Shown: in pieces, positions 41,516-52,193 of the stretch | Numbering within the stretch: the stretch's first letter is position 1 | Layout of the letters: every line of letters starts with the position of its first letter | Assembly: GCA_020796225.1 (NCBI GenBank) | Contig: CM036767.1 | Span: forward strand, 15,158,427 to 15,222,426 | Source of the DNA: Arion vulgaris | Taxonomy: Eukaryota; Mollusca; Gastropoda; Stylommatophora; Arionidae | DNA length: 64,000 nt | Direction of reading: 5' to 3' | The notes under the pieces: model-generated | The model's input: only the letters and a program-made list of their open reading frames with translations | Told to the model about the DNA's origin: nothing | The model's database searches: none | Translations under genes and position numbers: made by a program

Positions 41516-41800
41516 TTTCTGTTTTTGTCTTGCGTTGTTCTGGTGGCTTGTGTGATTGTTATTTTTGCTCTTTCACAGGATTCTGCTACGCCATCTAACC
41601 ATCTTTTCCGTGGTCTTCCTCTTGCCTTCTTTCCCGATGTTCTGTTGTAGAAGACTCTGTATACTGTGGAGTTTGGATGCATTCTTATTAAGTGGCCAAA
41701 CCACTTCATTCTTTGTTTCTCAATGTAATTCAAGCACGGTTTTGTGCCAACTTTCTTTCTTATGCTGAAGTTGGTGATTCTTTCTTTTCTGGTGTTGTTG
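41488..41800 (-). pseudogene. LINE-Y 3' end, truncated
   Basis: Reverse strand reads NYIEKQRMKWFGHLIRMHPN, KKARGRPRKRWLDGVAESCE and TRTTQDKNRKPRHWA, related to 30808-31160. Confidence 0.82.
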
Positions 41801-42290
41801 GTAACTTTTCTGATGTTGTTGGTAACTTTTCTGGTGTTGTTGGTAACTTTTCTGATGTTGTTGGTAACTTTTCTGGTGTTGTTGGTAACTTTTCTGGTGT
41901 TGTTGGTAACTTTTCTGGTGTTGTTGTTAACTTTTCTGATGTTGTTGGTAACTTTTCTGGTGTTGTTGGTAACTTTTCTGATGTTGTTGTTAACTTTTCT
42001 GATGTTGTTGGTAACTTTTCTGGTGTTGTTGGTAAGTTTTCTGATGTTGTTGTTAACTTTTCTGATGTTGTTGGTAACTTTTCTGATGTTGTTGTTAACT
42101 TTTCTGATGTTGTTGGTAACTTTTCTGGTGTTGTTGGTAACTTTTCTGATGTTGTTGTTAACTTTTCTGATGTTGTTGGTAACTTTTCTGGTGTTGTTGG
42201 TAACTTTTCTGATGTTGTTGTTAACTTTTCTGATGTTGTTGTTAACTTTTCTGATGTTGTTGGTAACTTTTCTGGTGTTGTTGATAGCTA
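41789..42290. repeat. 21-bp minisatellite
   Basis: About 24 copies of GTTGTTGGTAACTTTTCTGG with GAT/GGT and GGT/GTT variants. The 21-bp period keeps all forward frames open, so the two 200-residue frames here are artefacts. Confidence 0.97.
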
Positions 42291-42600
42291 AATCTAGCAG
42301 CTACAAACTGTCATTACCTTGTCGCTTAGAGCAGTGTTTCACAACAAGGGGCAATTTAATTGTTGGGGGCAATTAAATACTTGAATTTCAGTACTCCATT
42401 AAATGTTTAGAAAATTTATTTACTGTGTTTCCTCAACAGTTTCCTAGTTATTTATTCCTACAACCTATCAATTAAGTTTCTTCAGTGAAGAATTCAATTT
42501 TTGAAAATTAAAGATTATGTGTATATTACGTAGGGGGCATAACAATTTGAGTAAGACAGAAAAAAAATCGTTCCTGAAAATGAGAAGCATTATCTACAAC

Positions 42601-42764
42601 CAGTGGCGGCTCGTCATTAAGGGCCAGTGGGGACGGGCCCCACCAAAAATAATGTATAACGTGTATTTATTATTTTATAAATTAAAAAATAGCAACCAAA
42701 AACCATGATTTATCCGGAAAAAAATGTCTGGCCCCACCAAAAAAATGATCACGAACTGCCACTG
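42601..42764 (-). mobile_element. hAT-like MITE, copy 4
   Basis: 164 bp, starts CAGTGGCGGCTCGTCATTAA. Flanking octamers TCTACAAC and TCTGCAAC (one mismatch). Confidence 0.88.
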
Positions 42765-42809
42765 TCTGCAACAAGTCCTTGTCAATTGCGATCATAGTGT
42801 GAGTTATTT

Positions 42810-43580
42810 AGTGCTACATAGAACCAATACTGACATACGGATGCGAGTCATGGACAATGAACACACAGATCGAAATATCTCTGAGGGTCACTGAGATGTG
42901 GTTTTATAGAAGAATGATGAAAATCCCATTGACTGCTAAAATGACTAATGTAGAGGTGTTGAATGAGATCAAGACACAGAGAAAGCTTATCATCAATTTT
43001 TTTTTTTTCTCTTACTTTCGCCAGCTTTCAACTCAGACGAAGTTTCATCTCTGAAACTGATTTTTGCGTGAAAAATCTGTTTTTCCAATTTCTTACAATG
43101 GCAGCAGCGTGCACATTGTAAATTACTTACACTGGCAGCCGTGTGCTCAATGTACTCGTAATTAGTATTCCCTCGCCATACACGCAGATTTTCTCCGACT
43201 TCAGAGGTACTCACGTTATCGTCCTGAGTAAAACCAGGGGACTCGAACAAATGCCGGACAGTAGGTTCGAACCCGAGCTATGAGGCGTCTCACAGCTAGC
43301 AGGCCGAGCTACTATCAACTACTCTAGGCAGTCTCCTATCATCAATATAATAATGAGGCAGTCATCATTTTTCGGGCATGTGATGAGGAGGGGAGGCTTA
43401 TAGCACACTGTAACAACCGGTAAAATCGAGTGTAGACGAGATAGAGGAAGACAGAGAGAAAATGTTGGATAGCCTGACTTCATGACACGGTAGAGCGTCA
43501 ACATCTGAGTTGATAGCAAACACCATAGACAGAGATTTGTGAAGATCCATGATGATTAGGTGGGCATGGCACAAAAAAGG
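42810..43580 (+). pseudogene. LINE-S 3' part, split by SINE-P
   Basis: Reads EPILTYGCESWTMNTQIEIS, TEMWFYRRMMKIPLTAKMTN and LNEIKTQRKL before the insertion, then QSSFFGHVMRRGGL and RGRQREN after it. Frameshifts throughout. Confidence 0.8.
42998..43336 (-). mobile_element. SINE-P, tRNA head plus SINE-H body
   Basis: Reverse strand has TAGTAGCTCGGCCTGCTAG and CTCGGGTTCGAACCTACTG as A and B boxes, then ACCTCTGAAGTCGGAGAA and CACGCAAAAATCAG, words of SINE-H. Flanked by TATCATCAAT (42988-42997, 43337-43346). Confidence 0.82.
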
Positions 43581-43683
43581 TTGGGAAACTGATATTCAGA
43601 ATTTGTTTCTTTGAATCCACGAGTTGATTTTTTAAAATATGTTTTTATAACATTCTTACAGTCTTGAAAAATGTCTTGAACAA

Positions 43684-43856
43684 ATAATTGTAGAAAAATA
43701 AAGGCCCAACATTTCTAGAGATATTATAACATGCAGAGAAAATAATTGTAGAAAAATAAAGGCCCAACATTTCTAGAGATATTATAACATGCAGAGAAAA
43801 TAATTGTAGAAAAATAAAGGCCCAACATTTTTAGAGATATTATAACATGCAGAGAA
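43684..43856. repeat. 58-bp tandem triplication
   Basis: Three near-perfect copies of AATAATTGTAGAAAAATAAA ... GATATTATAACATGCAGAGA. 43857-44009 shows nothing. Confidence 0.95.
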
Positions 43857-44009
43857 AAGTGCGCATTTGATAGATCTTAACACACGAATTCCTACTGAGA
43901 AAATAATACCCATCCCCTGCGGCGAAGCACTGCTTTGCTCTCTCAGTGGAGATATTTATTAGCAGTCTGTTTTACATATTAGATTGCTAATCACGACAAC
44001 AGATTTTTA

Positions 44010-44697
44010 CTTCTTTCTCGCTTGTTATTTGTTGTTTCGTAATGCGCAGTTTTCTTGCTCCTAGTTCGTTGGCAATTTTGATAGGAAAGGGGCATAAAGT
44101 TCTAATAGCACTCGGTTCGATCCCTCATGGAGCCATCGGGATATCTTTTCCAGAGATCTCTGATCTCAGTGTAGGTGAGATCTAGTTCCTAGTCCTATCG
44201 GAGATGGACAATTGATATGACTATTATCATTGCACTTCGGTGAGTAACCACGTGTGCTTCAATATCTTTCTTATACATGTAGATCTCAGCACAGTGATAT
44301 CTAAACTCCGTAGCACCGCCAAGGATTCTTAATGTAATTTAGAAGTTTGTGAAAACAGTTTTACGGATTTTTTTCTAATGAATTTTTGCGGACAGCGGCT
44401 TTCTAGCCTGCTCTTCACGATTTTGAACTGCCAAGGGTTCTTTTACGTGCTCACATTTAACACGGTACCTACGCTTTATCGTCCATCTCCGATAGGGCTA
44501 GGAACTCGATCTCAACTACATTCAGATCAGGGAACTCTGGAAAAATGTCCAAATGGCTCCACGAGTGATCGAACCTGGTAACTTTGGAATGTCAGATGGC
44601 ACCTAGCCTCTACTCTACTTCCCCATTGAAATTGTCAACGAATTAGGAGCAAGAAAACTGCGTTTTACGAAACAACAAGTAACAAGCAAGAAAGAAG
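44010..44697. mobile_element. Foldback element with about 190-bp inverted arms
   Basis: The left arm (CTTGTTATTTGTTGTTTCGT, GCAGTTTTCTTGCTCCTAGT, TCCTAGTCCTATCGGAGATG) is the inverted counterpart of the right arm (CATCTCCGATAGGGCTAGGA, TTAGGAGCAAGAAAACTGCG, ACGAAACAACAAGTAACAAG). The centre contains SINE-G sequence (TGCACTTCGGTGAGTAACCA). Confidence 0.82.
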
Positions 44698-45289
44698 ACA
44701 AAATTCAGGTGGATCATGTGTATTGAAGATGAAAGACTGAACTGTATTTGATGTTATTGGAACATGTTTCACAGTTTCTTGAAAAAACACACTCAACCTA
44801 TCCTCGGAAATGGATAAGTAAAATTCCAGTTATTGTGCATGCCACGAGAGAGAGAGAGAGAGAGAGAGAGATGGGATATTTACAATGTCCTCGATGTAGG
44901 CGAGATTGTAATCTGGTAATATAATCATATCACATCTGTGGTTCTAATATTGCATGGTCTCTTATTTATCTTGTAAACATGTGTTATTCAGATGTTTGAT
45001 ATGTCGGCTTTGTACCTTGCAAGCCTTTCAACCTGCAAGCCTTTCACACAGGGATGAGTGTTACAATCTGCAGATTTAATCACTATGTTTGACCCGGAAG
45101 CAATCTCTTACACATGCTCCCTCTTTTTTTATATTTCCATGTTCCCTCTTCTACCTCTCTCTTGTTCTTTCTCTCTTTTTTCTTTTCTTCAATCTTGTTT
45201 TGCCTCACAGAGTCAGGATAAGAAGACATTTCTAGAATGAGTTTTTGTGTTCGCTTCATAAACAGTGTCTTTCGTCGCTTCTGTTATCT
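44698..45289. other. Intronic sequence with a (GA)n run
   Basis: (GA)n at 44845-44872 and a short duplication CCTGCAAGCCTTTCA near 45018-45046; otherwise nothing recognised. Confidence 0.6.
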
Positions 45290-45379
45290 CTGAGGTCCAC
45301 CTTTTAATCCCATAGTCACCACACTCCCGTCATTTTTGAAGGATACAAACCACGCTTTGTCTGTCTTTTCTACCATTGA

Positions 45380-46432
45380 GTTGCTACCGAGAGAACCTAC
45401 CGTCTCTTCCTCCTTGATGTGTGCTCATTGTACACTTCTATACCTCATCCTGACGGCCTTATAGCTCTCCAGTTCTTTCTCAATAGGAGAACTAATCCAC
45501 TTGTGTCAACTTCTGCTCTCCTTCGTCTTGCGGAACTAGTTCTCACTCTTAACTCCTTTCAGTTTAATGACCAATTCTTTGAGCAGATCAGTGGGGTTGC
45601 CATGGGTACTAAAATGGGACCTAGTTATGCTTGTCTTTTCATGGGTTATCTTGAACACCTAGTATGGACTACATATGATGGCCCCCTTCCGTCTGTCTAT
45701 CACAGATACATTGATGACTGTATTGGCATCACTGATATGCCTGAAGCCGATTTGTCACGCTTCATTAATTTCATTAATGTTTTCAACCCTTCTATTCGTT
45801 TTACTTCTCACATCTCCACTACTTGTGTCAACTTTCTTGACATTACTATCACCTTACGCCTATCCGCTATCTCTACATCAGTATATTACAAGCCTACTGA
45901 TGCACATAGTTTTCTCCTCTATACTTCTTCCCATCCCCGGGCATGTCGTGACTCTTTGCCATTCTCGCAGCTCTTACGCCTTCGTCGCCTTTGTAGTGAG
46001 GACGATGATTTTCTTGAGAGAGCTCGCGAGATGCTTGATTTCTTTCGTAGGCGCCTATACCCGGAGAGGGTGCTTGTCTCGGCTATGCATCGAGTTCAGA
46101 AAATCACTCGCCAGCAGGCCCTTACCAGTCAGCATAGCACTACTAACTCTGACAGAGTAAAACTTATCTTAACTTACCACCCCCATAGTTCCCTGGTGAA
46201 AAATGTTTTATTCCGTCATCTGTCTCTCCTTAGATCAGATCCTGAGACCCGTTCTGTCTTCTCCAACTATCCTTTGGTGTCTTACAGACGGGACAGAAGT
46301 CTTAAGGATATGTTGGTACACAGTCGCCTTAAGTCCAATATCCAGACTCATTTTGGCACTGTCCAGTGTGGTCGTCGGCGTTGCAACACGTGTGCTTATG
46401 TGATACAGACGCGTACTGTATCTTTCCTTTAG
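45380..46432 (+). pseudogene. Penelope-like reverse transcriptase, 5' truncated
   Basis: Open in one frame from 45380 to the stop at 46430-46432. It shows RT motif A (LLDVCSLYTSIPHPDG), motif B (GVAMGTKMGPSYACLFMG), motif C with intact catalytic pair (YHRYIDDCIGI), then VNFLDITITL, SVYYKPTDAHSFLLYTSSHP and the cysteine cluster VQCGRRRCNTCAYV that precedes the endonuclease in this class. No initiator: the element entered truncated. A frameshift after IQTRTVSFL ends the frame and cuts off the endonuclease. Confidence 0.9.
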
Positions 46433-46460
46433 GCACGTTTCTTATTGACGATGGGTTCAC

Positions 46461-46772
46461 ATGCGAGTCCGTAATCTTATCTATGCCATTATCTGTAAGC
46501 GGTGTAACAAGGCTTATATCGGCGAGACAGGCAAGAGGCTCAGTGACCGATTCGCCCAACACTTACGCGACATACGCCAATGCTCTGTGACCCCTGTAGC
46601 CACCCATTTCAATGACACTGGCCATTTAGGTGCTCACGATGTCCAGGTCACAGCCATCCGATCATGTTCCTCGGATGATCGCAGTCGATTTGCTCTGGAG
46701 AATCGGTTGATTTCTTTGTATGGTACCTTGCGACCACGCGGGCTCAACGTATTACATTCTTATGCTTCTTAG
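46461..46772 (+). pseudogene. Penelope-like GIY-YIG endonuclease domain
   Basis: Reads NLIYAIICKRCNKAYIGETG, with the LIYAI and YIG strands of the GIY-YIG fold, then RLSDRFAQHL carrying the catalytic-type arginine, HFNDTGHLGAHDVQV, and ENRLISLYGTLRPRGLN with the metal-binding glutamate. The linking segment (CIFPLGTFLIDDGFTCESV) is in a third frame at 46415-46475, so two indels separate it from the RT. Confidence 0.9.
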
Positions 46773-47088
46773 TACTTTCTCTTCCCATGCTTTGTAATCT
46801 ATATGGGTATATGTTGCATGTATTCATGTTATATTCCATTCTTATGCTTCTTAGTAATTTCTCTTCCCCTGCTTTGTAATCTATATGGGTATATGTTGCA
46901 TGTATTCAAGTTATATATTTACTAGATGTTTCATTGTTTCTTTTCCTTTCTATTTCTAGTTTTTATGTGTGTTTTTGTGTTACATTTATTTCGTTATTCG
47001 TTTTTATTCCAGATTTTCCTTAGATACGTTTGTATTTGGTCGTCCATTTGTGTTTCATTTTAATTTGTCACTCCTGTTTGTTCGTTTG

Positions 47089-47120
47089 CTTGATAAAGGC
47101 CTTGTTGGTCGAAACGTTGC
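47089..47120 (+). other. Conserved hairpin in Penelope 3' region, hammerhead-like
   Basis: CTTGATAAAGGCC, a TTGTT loop, then GGTCGAAACGTTGC: a 4-bp stem flanked by TGATAAA and GAAAC. The arrangement resembles a hammerhead core (CUGANGA, stem II, GAAA), but with core changes. Reverse-strand counterparts occur in the tail fragments at 13190, 19800 and 63376. Confidence 0.35.
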
Positions 47121-47256
47121 TGTATTTTGTCATTGTTTTTGTAATTTGTAAAACTACAGTACTTTGTAATTACGTGTTTTGCCAATCAAATAGTTTTACT
47201 GCAGTTCCATATATATATACTGAGGTCCACCTTTTGCGTGGCCGGTCTTTTGCTTT

Positions 47257-47405
47257 GTATCTTCTTCTTCGAACGCTTCATATCGACCACTTGATAACCA
47301 CTCTTTGTGATTTGTATGTGATCTGATCCTAGGAGCGATTATACTTTATGCCACTTATGCACCTAGAAGTAGGCCGGTACATCCGATTCCTACGACGCTT
47401 TTCTG
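47257..47405 (-). mobile_element. SINE-C fragment
   Basis: CTTCTTCTTCGAACGCTTCA, GATAACCACTCTTTGTGATT and TGCACCTAGAAGTAGGCCGG. Confidence 0.8.
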
Positions 47406-47465
47406 CACTAGCCATGAGGCCATTAAATGTCTCAGGCTCTCGTCTCACCTATCCCACACCGCCAT

Positions 47466-47672
47466 GCCCGCCTGCCCAGCGTGTTCGTAGCGTGTCGGAC
47501 GACGGGTGAAAAAAAAAACCTGTGAGTACGATTCAATTCCGCGGGCTGGCAGAAAAGCCACAGGTTCTCCAAATTTACGGTGTTCATGGCACCGAACCGA
47601 AGGGTTACGATGTACATGGCACCGAGCTGAAGAGCTGAAAGCTTAAGTGCTTCTGGATTAAAAAAAAAAAAA
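47466..47672 (+). mobile_element. SINE-E copy
   Basis: CCTGCCCAGCGTGTTCGTAG, GATTCAATTCCGCGGGCTGG and GGTTACGATGTACATGGCAC, ending in an A run. A stretch of A replaces part of the head. Confidence 0.88.
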
Positions 47673-48054
47673 TCATACACCGCCCTAAAAAGCAGTAACT
47701 ACAGATATCAGCATCTCGCCATCTTCTCCTTTGATTCAGTCCAGAAAGAGCTTGTCTATACAAACAATTGGAAAGGATAGCCCTTTATTTTATCATCCTT
47801 CGATCTGAACTTCCGTCAGTACTTATTGTTTCCGCCCACACACGGTTTCTAGTTTAGTCGACACAGAGTTGATTTTCTAAAACTGGGAAGATTTCAGAAT
47901 GGATAAGAAACGGGGAACGCCTTTCCTTCTTTATCGTTGGGGACAATTCTTTAAACCAGGGGACAGTAAATGCTAAGTATGTGGCAATATACTAGATGGG
48001 TTGTCCTCTCTTTTATTATAATCTTATCGTATAAACTTTTTATTTAGTTAAAAG
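47673..48054. other. Intronic sequence without recognisable feature
   Basis: Nothing supported in this stretch. Confidence 0.5.
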
Positions 48055-48083
48055 AAGAAAATTTTTCCACTTGGTATGGTTAT

Positions 48084-48666
48084 AGTTTTTTGCACAGGAA
48101 ATGTTAAAAAAGAAATTATGCTACGAATTGGCAAGGCAACATCAGCTTTTAAAAATCTAAATAAAATATGGAACTGCAAGTTGTATAGTATTAAAACTAA
48201 ATTACGAATTTTCAATTCAAATGTTGTATCAATCCTAACATATGCCAGCGAGAGTTGGAAAATGACTAAAGATATAGAAAGCAAGTTGAATGCATTTGAA
48301 AATAGATGTCTGCGAAAAATAATGAATATAAAATGGAACGAATTCAGGAGAAGTGATGAAATCAGAGACATGTCTGGTCAACCACTAGTGACAACTGTTA
48401 TAAGAAAGAGAAGATGGAGATATGTTGGGCACACTTTGAGGAGAAATAATCAACGAATATCAAAGCAGGCATTGAAGTGGGATGCAAAGGGTTCAAGAAA
48501 GAGAGGTCGACCTAAAGAGACCCTGAAACGAACTTTGCTGAAAGAGGCAAGAAATATCGATCTCAGTTCCATGGAGGAGATTGAGCGAGTTGCCCAGGAT
48601 AGAGCGGTATGGAGAAGTTACTTGCAGGCCCTATGTAACGTATAACGGTACGAGAGGAATTATTAT
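48084..48666 (+). mobile_element. ATT-LINE, longest copy in the window
   Basis: Encodes LRIGKATSAFKNLNKIWNCK, VSILTYASESWKMTKDIESK, LNAFENRCLRKIMNIKWNEF, RKRRWRYVGHTLRRNNQRIS, GRPKETLKRTLLKEARNIDL and AVWRSYLQALCNV, then TAACGGTACGAGAGG and ATT repeats. Flanks share TATGGTTAT (48075-48083, 48667-48675). Only the post-RT region is present. Confidence 0.9.
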
Positions 48667-49223
48667 TATGGTTATGAGACATGGACCATTGACAAAGCGG
48701 CAGAGAAGATCATCAATGCCTTTGAATACAAATGCTACAGAAGAGTACTTAGAATATCATGTACCGAAAAGAAAACAAATGCGTATGTTCTGCAAGAGCT
48801 TGATAGTTGGTTACTAAAGAACATAAAAACTAGGAACATTTAATATTTCGGACATATTAAACGAGTGCCTGGAGAAGGTAATTCTCGAAGGAACAGTGTC
48901 TGGAAGAAGAGCGAGAGAAACCTAAACGACATAGCAGAGGGATTATGGTCGATTGCCCGAAGTAGGCGCCACGTATGTGCAGGTCGTTGGTTTTATTTTC
49001 TCATCATACGGGCAAAAACAAAAATTATTGACCTTACAGAGGAACCCATCACGTTTTCAACAGGAAACGCTACTCTACCGTACTTAACCCTTCCATTCCG
49101 TAATTGTGTTGCACTTCTGAACGCACCAATAATGCAATTTGTACTGAATACGCCAGCATACTGGCCTTGCGTCATGTTACAAAATACTACAAGCCGATAT
49201 ATCGTCTCAGTAGAGTGATTCAG

Positions 49224-49488
49224 GTGGCGTCTGTGGCTCAGGGGATAGTGACTCGGTATATTAACTCTGACGTTCTGAGTTCGAATCACGCTATGGACAA
49301 TTTAGTTGCACATTTTTTCGCGTGGATTTTTACAAATGGACGATGGCACCACTCGTTCAGAAAGCAATGGCAAACTACTGAACGTAATAATGTCTAGAAA
49401 AATCACAAACAGCGTGAAAAAGCTGGGGTTTATTCGCAAAGTCCTGTAAGGGCGCTAAAGGATATGCATTTAACTTTTTCTTTTTTTT
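49224..49488 (+). mobile_element. SINE-L copy, full length
   Basis: Head GTCTGTGGCTCAGGGGATAG and GAGTTCGAATCACGC, body AAGCAATGGCAAACTACTGA. Perfect 12-bp target duplication AGAGTGATTCAG (49212-49223, 49489-49500). Confidence 0.92.
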
Positions 49489-49756
49489 AGAGTGATTCAG
49501 ACAAGTAAAGTATTTTGGGCACATACAAATACATGACACCATGATAAAATCTTTACTAGAGGGGAAAGTTGAGGGGAAAAGAGCAAGAGGAAGACCGAGA
49601 GATAAGTGGGAGGGAAATTTAAGAAATGGTCAGGTTACAGTCTGACAAAGTGCAACACCAAGGCGAAAGACAGAAGATGCTGGAGATTCATTGCAGCCAA
49701 CCTTCGATGTGGAGACGGCACCTGATGATGATGAGAGTGATAAAATTCAACCACCC

Positions 49757-49968
49757 TTAATAATAATTCCTCTCGTACCGTTATACGTTACATAGGGCCT
49801 GCAAGTAATTTCTCCATATCCTGGGCAACTCGCTCAATCTCCTCCAATGAACTGAGACCGATATTTCCTGCCTCTCTCAGCAAAGTTCGCTTCAGGGTCT
49901 CCTTAGGTCGACCTCTCTTTCTTGAACCCTTTGCATTCCACTTCAATGCCTGCTTTGATATTCGTTGA
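49757..49968 (-). mobile_element. ATT-LINE, 5'-truncated copy
   Basis: Reverse strand encodes QRISKQALKWNAKGSRKRGR and LREAGNIGLSSLEEIERVAQ. Perfect 10-bp target duplication TCAACCACCC (49747-49756, 49969-49978). Confidence 0.9.
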
Positions 49969-49978
49969 TCAACCACCC

Positions 49979-50514
49979 GTACTGAAGGAAATTTTCTGTT
50001 AAATTTCATCATAAATTCTCAAAAAAGTCACATACAAAAGTAGACATTCTAAACAAGTTGCACGTTTTGTCAGATCCTTATCAAGTTCTGAAACATAAAT
50101 GTCGTCAAAGATTGAACTTGGTAGTCACGATAGTATAAGAACATCCTTTAAAATGTGTCGTTATCGTACAATATATCGACAATAAACTAATGTCGACACC
50201 TCTGCCTACCACCGGGTCAGGACTATCTAGAGCAGTTAAGATTCATATCTTTGACTGCGGAAACCAACACAACATCCTGTTTCTAGGATGCCAGGTTCAG
50301 TTCTGATAGATAAGTCAATCATAGGCGTAAATCAGAGCAACAAAGTAACATGAAACAGAGGGTGTGAAATTTACGAGTTGTCATGGGCGGGGGAATGACA
50401 ACTCTAATGTGAGTGTCAACTCTGTGCGGTCGGTCCAGTGTGTTACAAATAATGAAAATACAGCTGAATATGATAATGAAAGATGCGAGCGTGTGTGTGT
50501 GTGTGGGTGACGCT
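49979..50514. other. Intronic sequence with a GT run
   Basis: Only a short GT microsatellite (50490-50506) was recognised. Confidence 0.5.
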
Positions 50515-50629
50515 CATAACTGAGAAATTGGTGTCATGTGATGAAATACATGATGTGAGGGGGAAATCTGTACAATCATAACATACTTTCCGATTTTTTT
50601 TTGTCCCGAAAGGAAGAAGGTTGGAGTGG

Positions 50630-50915
50630 GGGAGGCTAAATACACTCTCAACTGGTTGGGGGAGAGGAGCTAAATACACTCTCAACTGGTTGGGGGAGGA
50701 GCTAAATACACTCTCAACTGGTTGGGGGAGGCTAAAAATACACTCTCAACTGGTTGGGGTGAGGAGCTAAATACACTCTCAACTGGTTGGGGGAGGCTAA
50801 ATACACTCTCAACTGGTGTGGGGGAGGCTAAATACACTCTCAACTGGTTGGGGGCTAAATACACTCTCAACTGGTGTGGGGGAGGCTAAATACACTCTCA
50901 ACTGGTTGGGGGGTT
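50630..50915. repeat. 30-35 bp minisatellite
   Basis: About nine copies of a unit with GGCTAAATACACTCTCAACT and GGTTGGGGGAG. Single diverged units occur at 52195-52235 and 53825-53860. Confidence 0.95.
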
Positions 50916-50944
50916 GTAAGCGTCGAACATAAAATTAAAGTATG

Positions 50945-51378
50945 ACTGATTGATAGGACCATCATCATTACACTTCGGTGAGTAACCATGTGTGCTCCAA
51001 TCTCTTTAATACACAGGAAGTTCTCAGCGACAGTGCACGAACTCTGTAGCACCGTTGGAGGGTCCCCGATGTAATTTTGAAGGTGGCGAAGATATTTTTG
51101 TAGGAACTTTTATTTTTAATATTTTCTAATGAATTTAGCGCGGGCAGTGGCTTTCCAGCCTGTTCTTCTCGATTTTGAACTGTCAATGGTTCTTTAACGT
51201 GCTCAAATTGAACACAGGACCTACGTTTTATCGTCCATCTCCGATAGGTCTTCAGGAGCTCGATCTCACCTATACTGAGATTGGGGATCTCTGTAATAAT
51301 ATCCAGATGGATCCAAGATGAACCTGGTACCTTTGACGCTAGAGACGAGCTCCTAAACTCTACGCCAAAGAGATATAA
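50945..51378 (+). mobile_element. Long SINE-G copy
   Basis: Begins TGATTGATAGGACCATCATC, has TGTGCTCCAATCTCTTTAAT and GAGGGTCCCCGATGTAATTT, then the long 3' part (GTGGCTTTCCAGCCTGTTCT, TTATCGTCCATCTCCGATAG) shared with the right half of the foldback element at 44010-44697. Confidence 0.82.
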
Positions 51379-51430
51379 CTGAGATATTGGTGCCATGTGA
51401 GGAAGTACATGTTGTGAAAGGAAATCTGGA

Positions 51431-51884
51431 ACATGGATAAGACATTCAGCTCAGATGTGCAATCTGTGTTGCTGTATGGCTCAGAAACGTGGCGAGTCAC
51501 CAAGTTTAATCAGAACTTTGTCAACGGATGTTTTCGGTGGATTCTCAGACTGAGATGGTATGATAGAGTTGCAAACAAAGACCTGTGGATAAGAATCGGA
51601 CAGGAACCCATGATGACCCAGGTCACGAGGAGAAAATGACGATGGGTAGGGCATACCCTACGAAAGACACAGTCGAGTGTCACTATACAAACACTTGAGT
51701 GGAACCCGCAAGGAAAACGAAAAAGAGGACGCCATAAGCAGACCTGGAGACGAAGTCTTCTTAAGGAACTAAAGAGTGCTCAATTGACCTGTGAGACTAT
51801 AAAGAAAACAGCCAGAGACCGAGAAGAGTGGCGAACAACTGTTGAGGCCCTATGCTCCACGAGGAGCGGAGAGGAATGAATCAA
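51431..51884 (+). pseudogene. LINE-W 3' end
   Basis: Reads SVLLYGSETWRVTKFNQNFV, NGCFRWILRLRWYDRVANKD, then after one stop RWVGHTLRKTQSSVTIQTLE, NPQGKRKRGRHKQTWRRSLL and REEWRTTVEALCSTRSGEE. Confidence 0.88.
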
Positions 51885-51939
51885 GTCATAAAATACTTTC
51901 ATATTATTTTGCCCAAAGGAAGAAGGTTATAGTCTAAAT

Positions 51940-52193
51940 CGCCCGAGTGGTTACCGGGGCCCAAATTTGGGGTGTAAAGAATAGAACGAGTGTTACCTGC
52001 CACGAATGTCGTAGGAGGCGACTAAGGAGGTTTGGTTTAAATCGGATGCATGTGTCCTAAACATGTAGAAATCTATGCGTTTAGAGGCCTACCAAACCAA
52101 TGTGCAATGTATACAGGTTCTTAACAAAGATCAAACATATCACAAAGAGTGATTAGAATTGGTCGTAAAGAACGAAGGCAAAGAAGAAGAAGG
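51940..52193 (+). mobile_element. SINE-B copy, full length
   Basis: Short target duplication GTCTAAAT (51932-51939, 52194-52201); head CGCCCGAGTGGTTACCGGGG and a GAAGAAGAAG tail. Confidence 0.87.

Larger units (their letters stand above)
45306..47219 (+). mobile_element. Penelope-like retroelement with 16-bp target duplication
   Basis: 1,914 bp bounded by perfect direct repeats CTGAGGTCCACCTTTT (45290-45305 and 47220-47235). It carries a reverse transcriptase region, a C-terminal GIY-YIG endonuclease region and a 3' non-coding part with a hairpin (47089-47120) also found in four tail fragments elsewhere. The 5' end is truncated: no RT N-terminal region precedes the LDVCSLYTSIP motif, and a stop lies at 45377. 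Two frameshifts separate RT from endonuclease. A tandem 82-bp duplication sits at 46752-46918. Confidence 0.9.
48055..49750 (+). pseudogene. LINE-F3 with nested LINE and SINE
   Basis: Reads YGYETWTIDKAAEKIINAFE and YKCYRRVLRIS after the nested ATT-LINE, then YFGHIKRVPGEGN, and beyond the SINE-L insertion VKYFGHIQIHDTMIKSLLEG, KRARGRPRDKWEGNLRNGQV and SLQPTFDVETAPDDDES. Two separate GHI words show that two related pieces are joined. 49084 onward also carries a TTAACCC-type MITE fragment. Confidence 0.75.

Noticed and set aside
41692..42376. Two forward reading frames of about 200 codons rich in VVGNFS or LLVTFL
   Set aside because: Open only because a 21-bp array has no stop in those frames; no signal of a real protein.
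45419..46432. RT reading frame of 337 codons as a telomerase or host RT gene
   Set aside because: Motifs, GIY-YIG partner and 16-bp target duplication identify a Penelope-like element.
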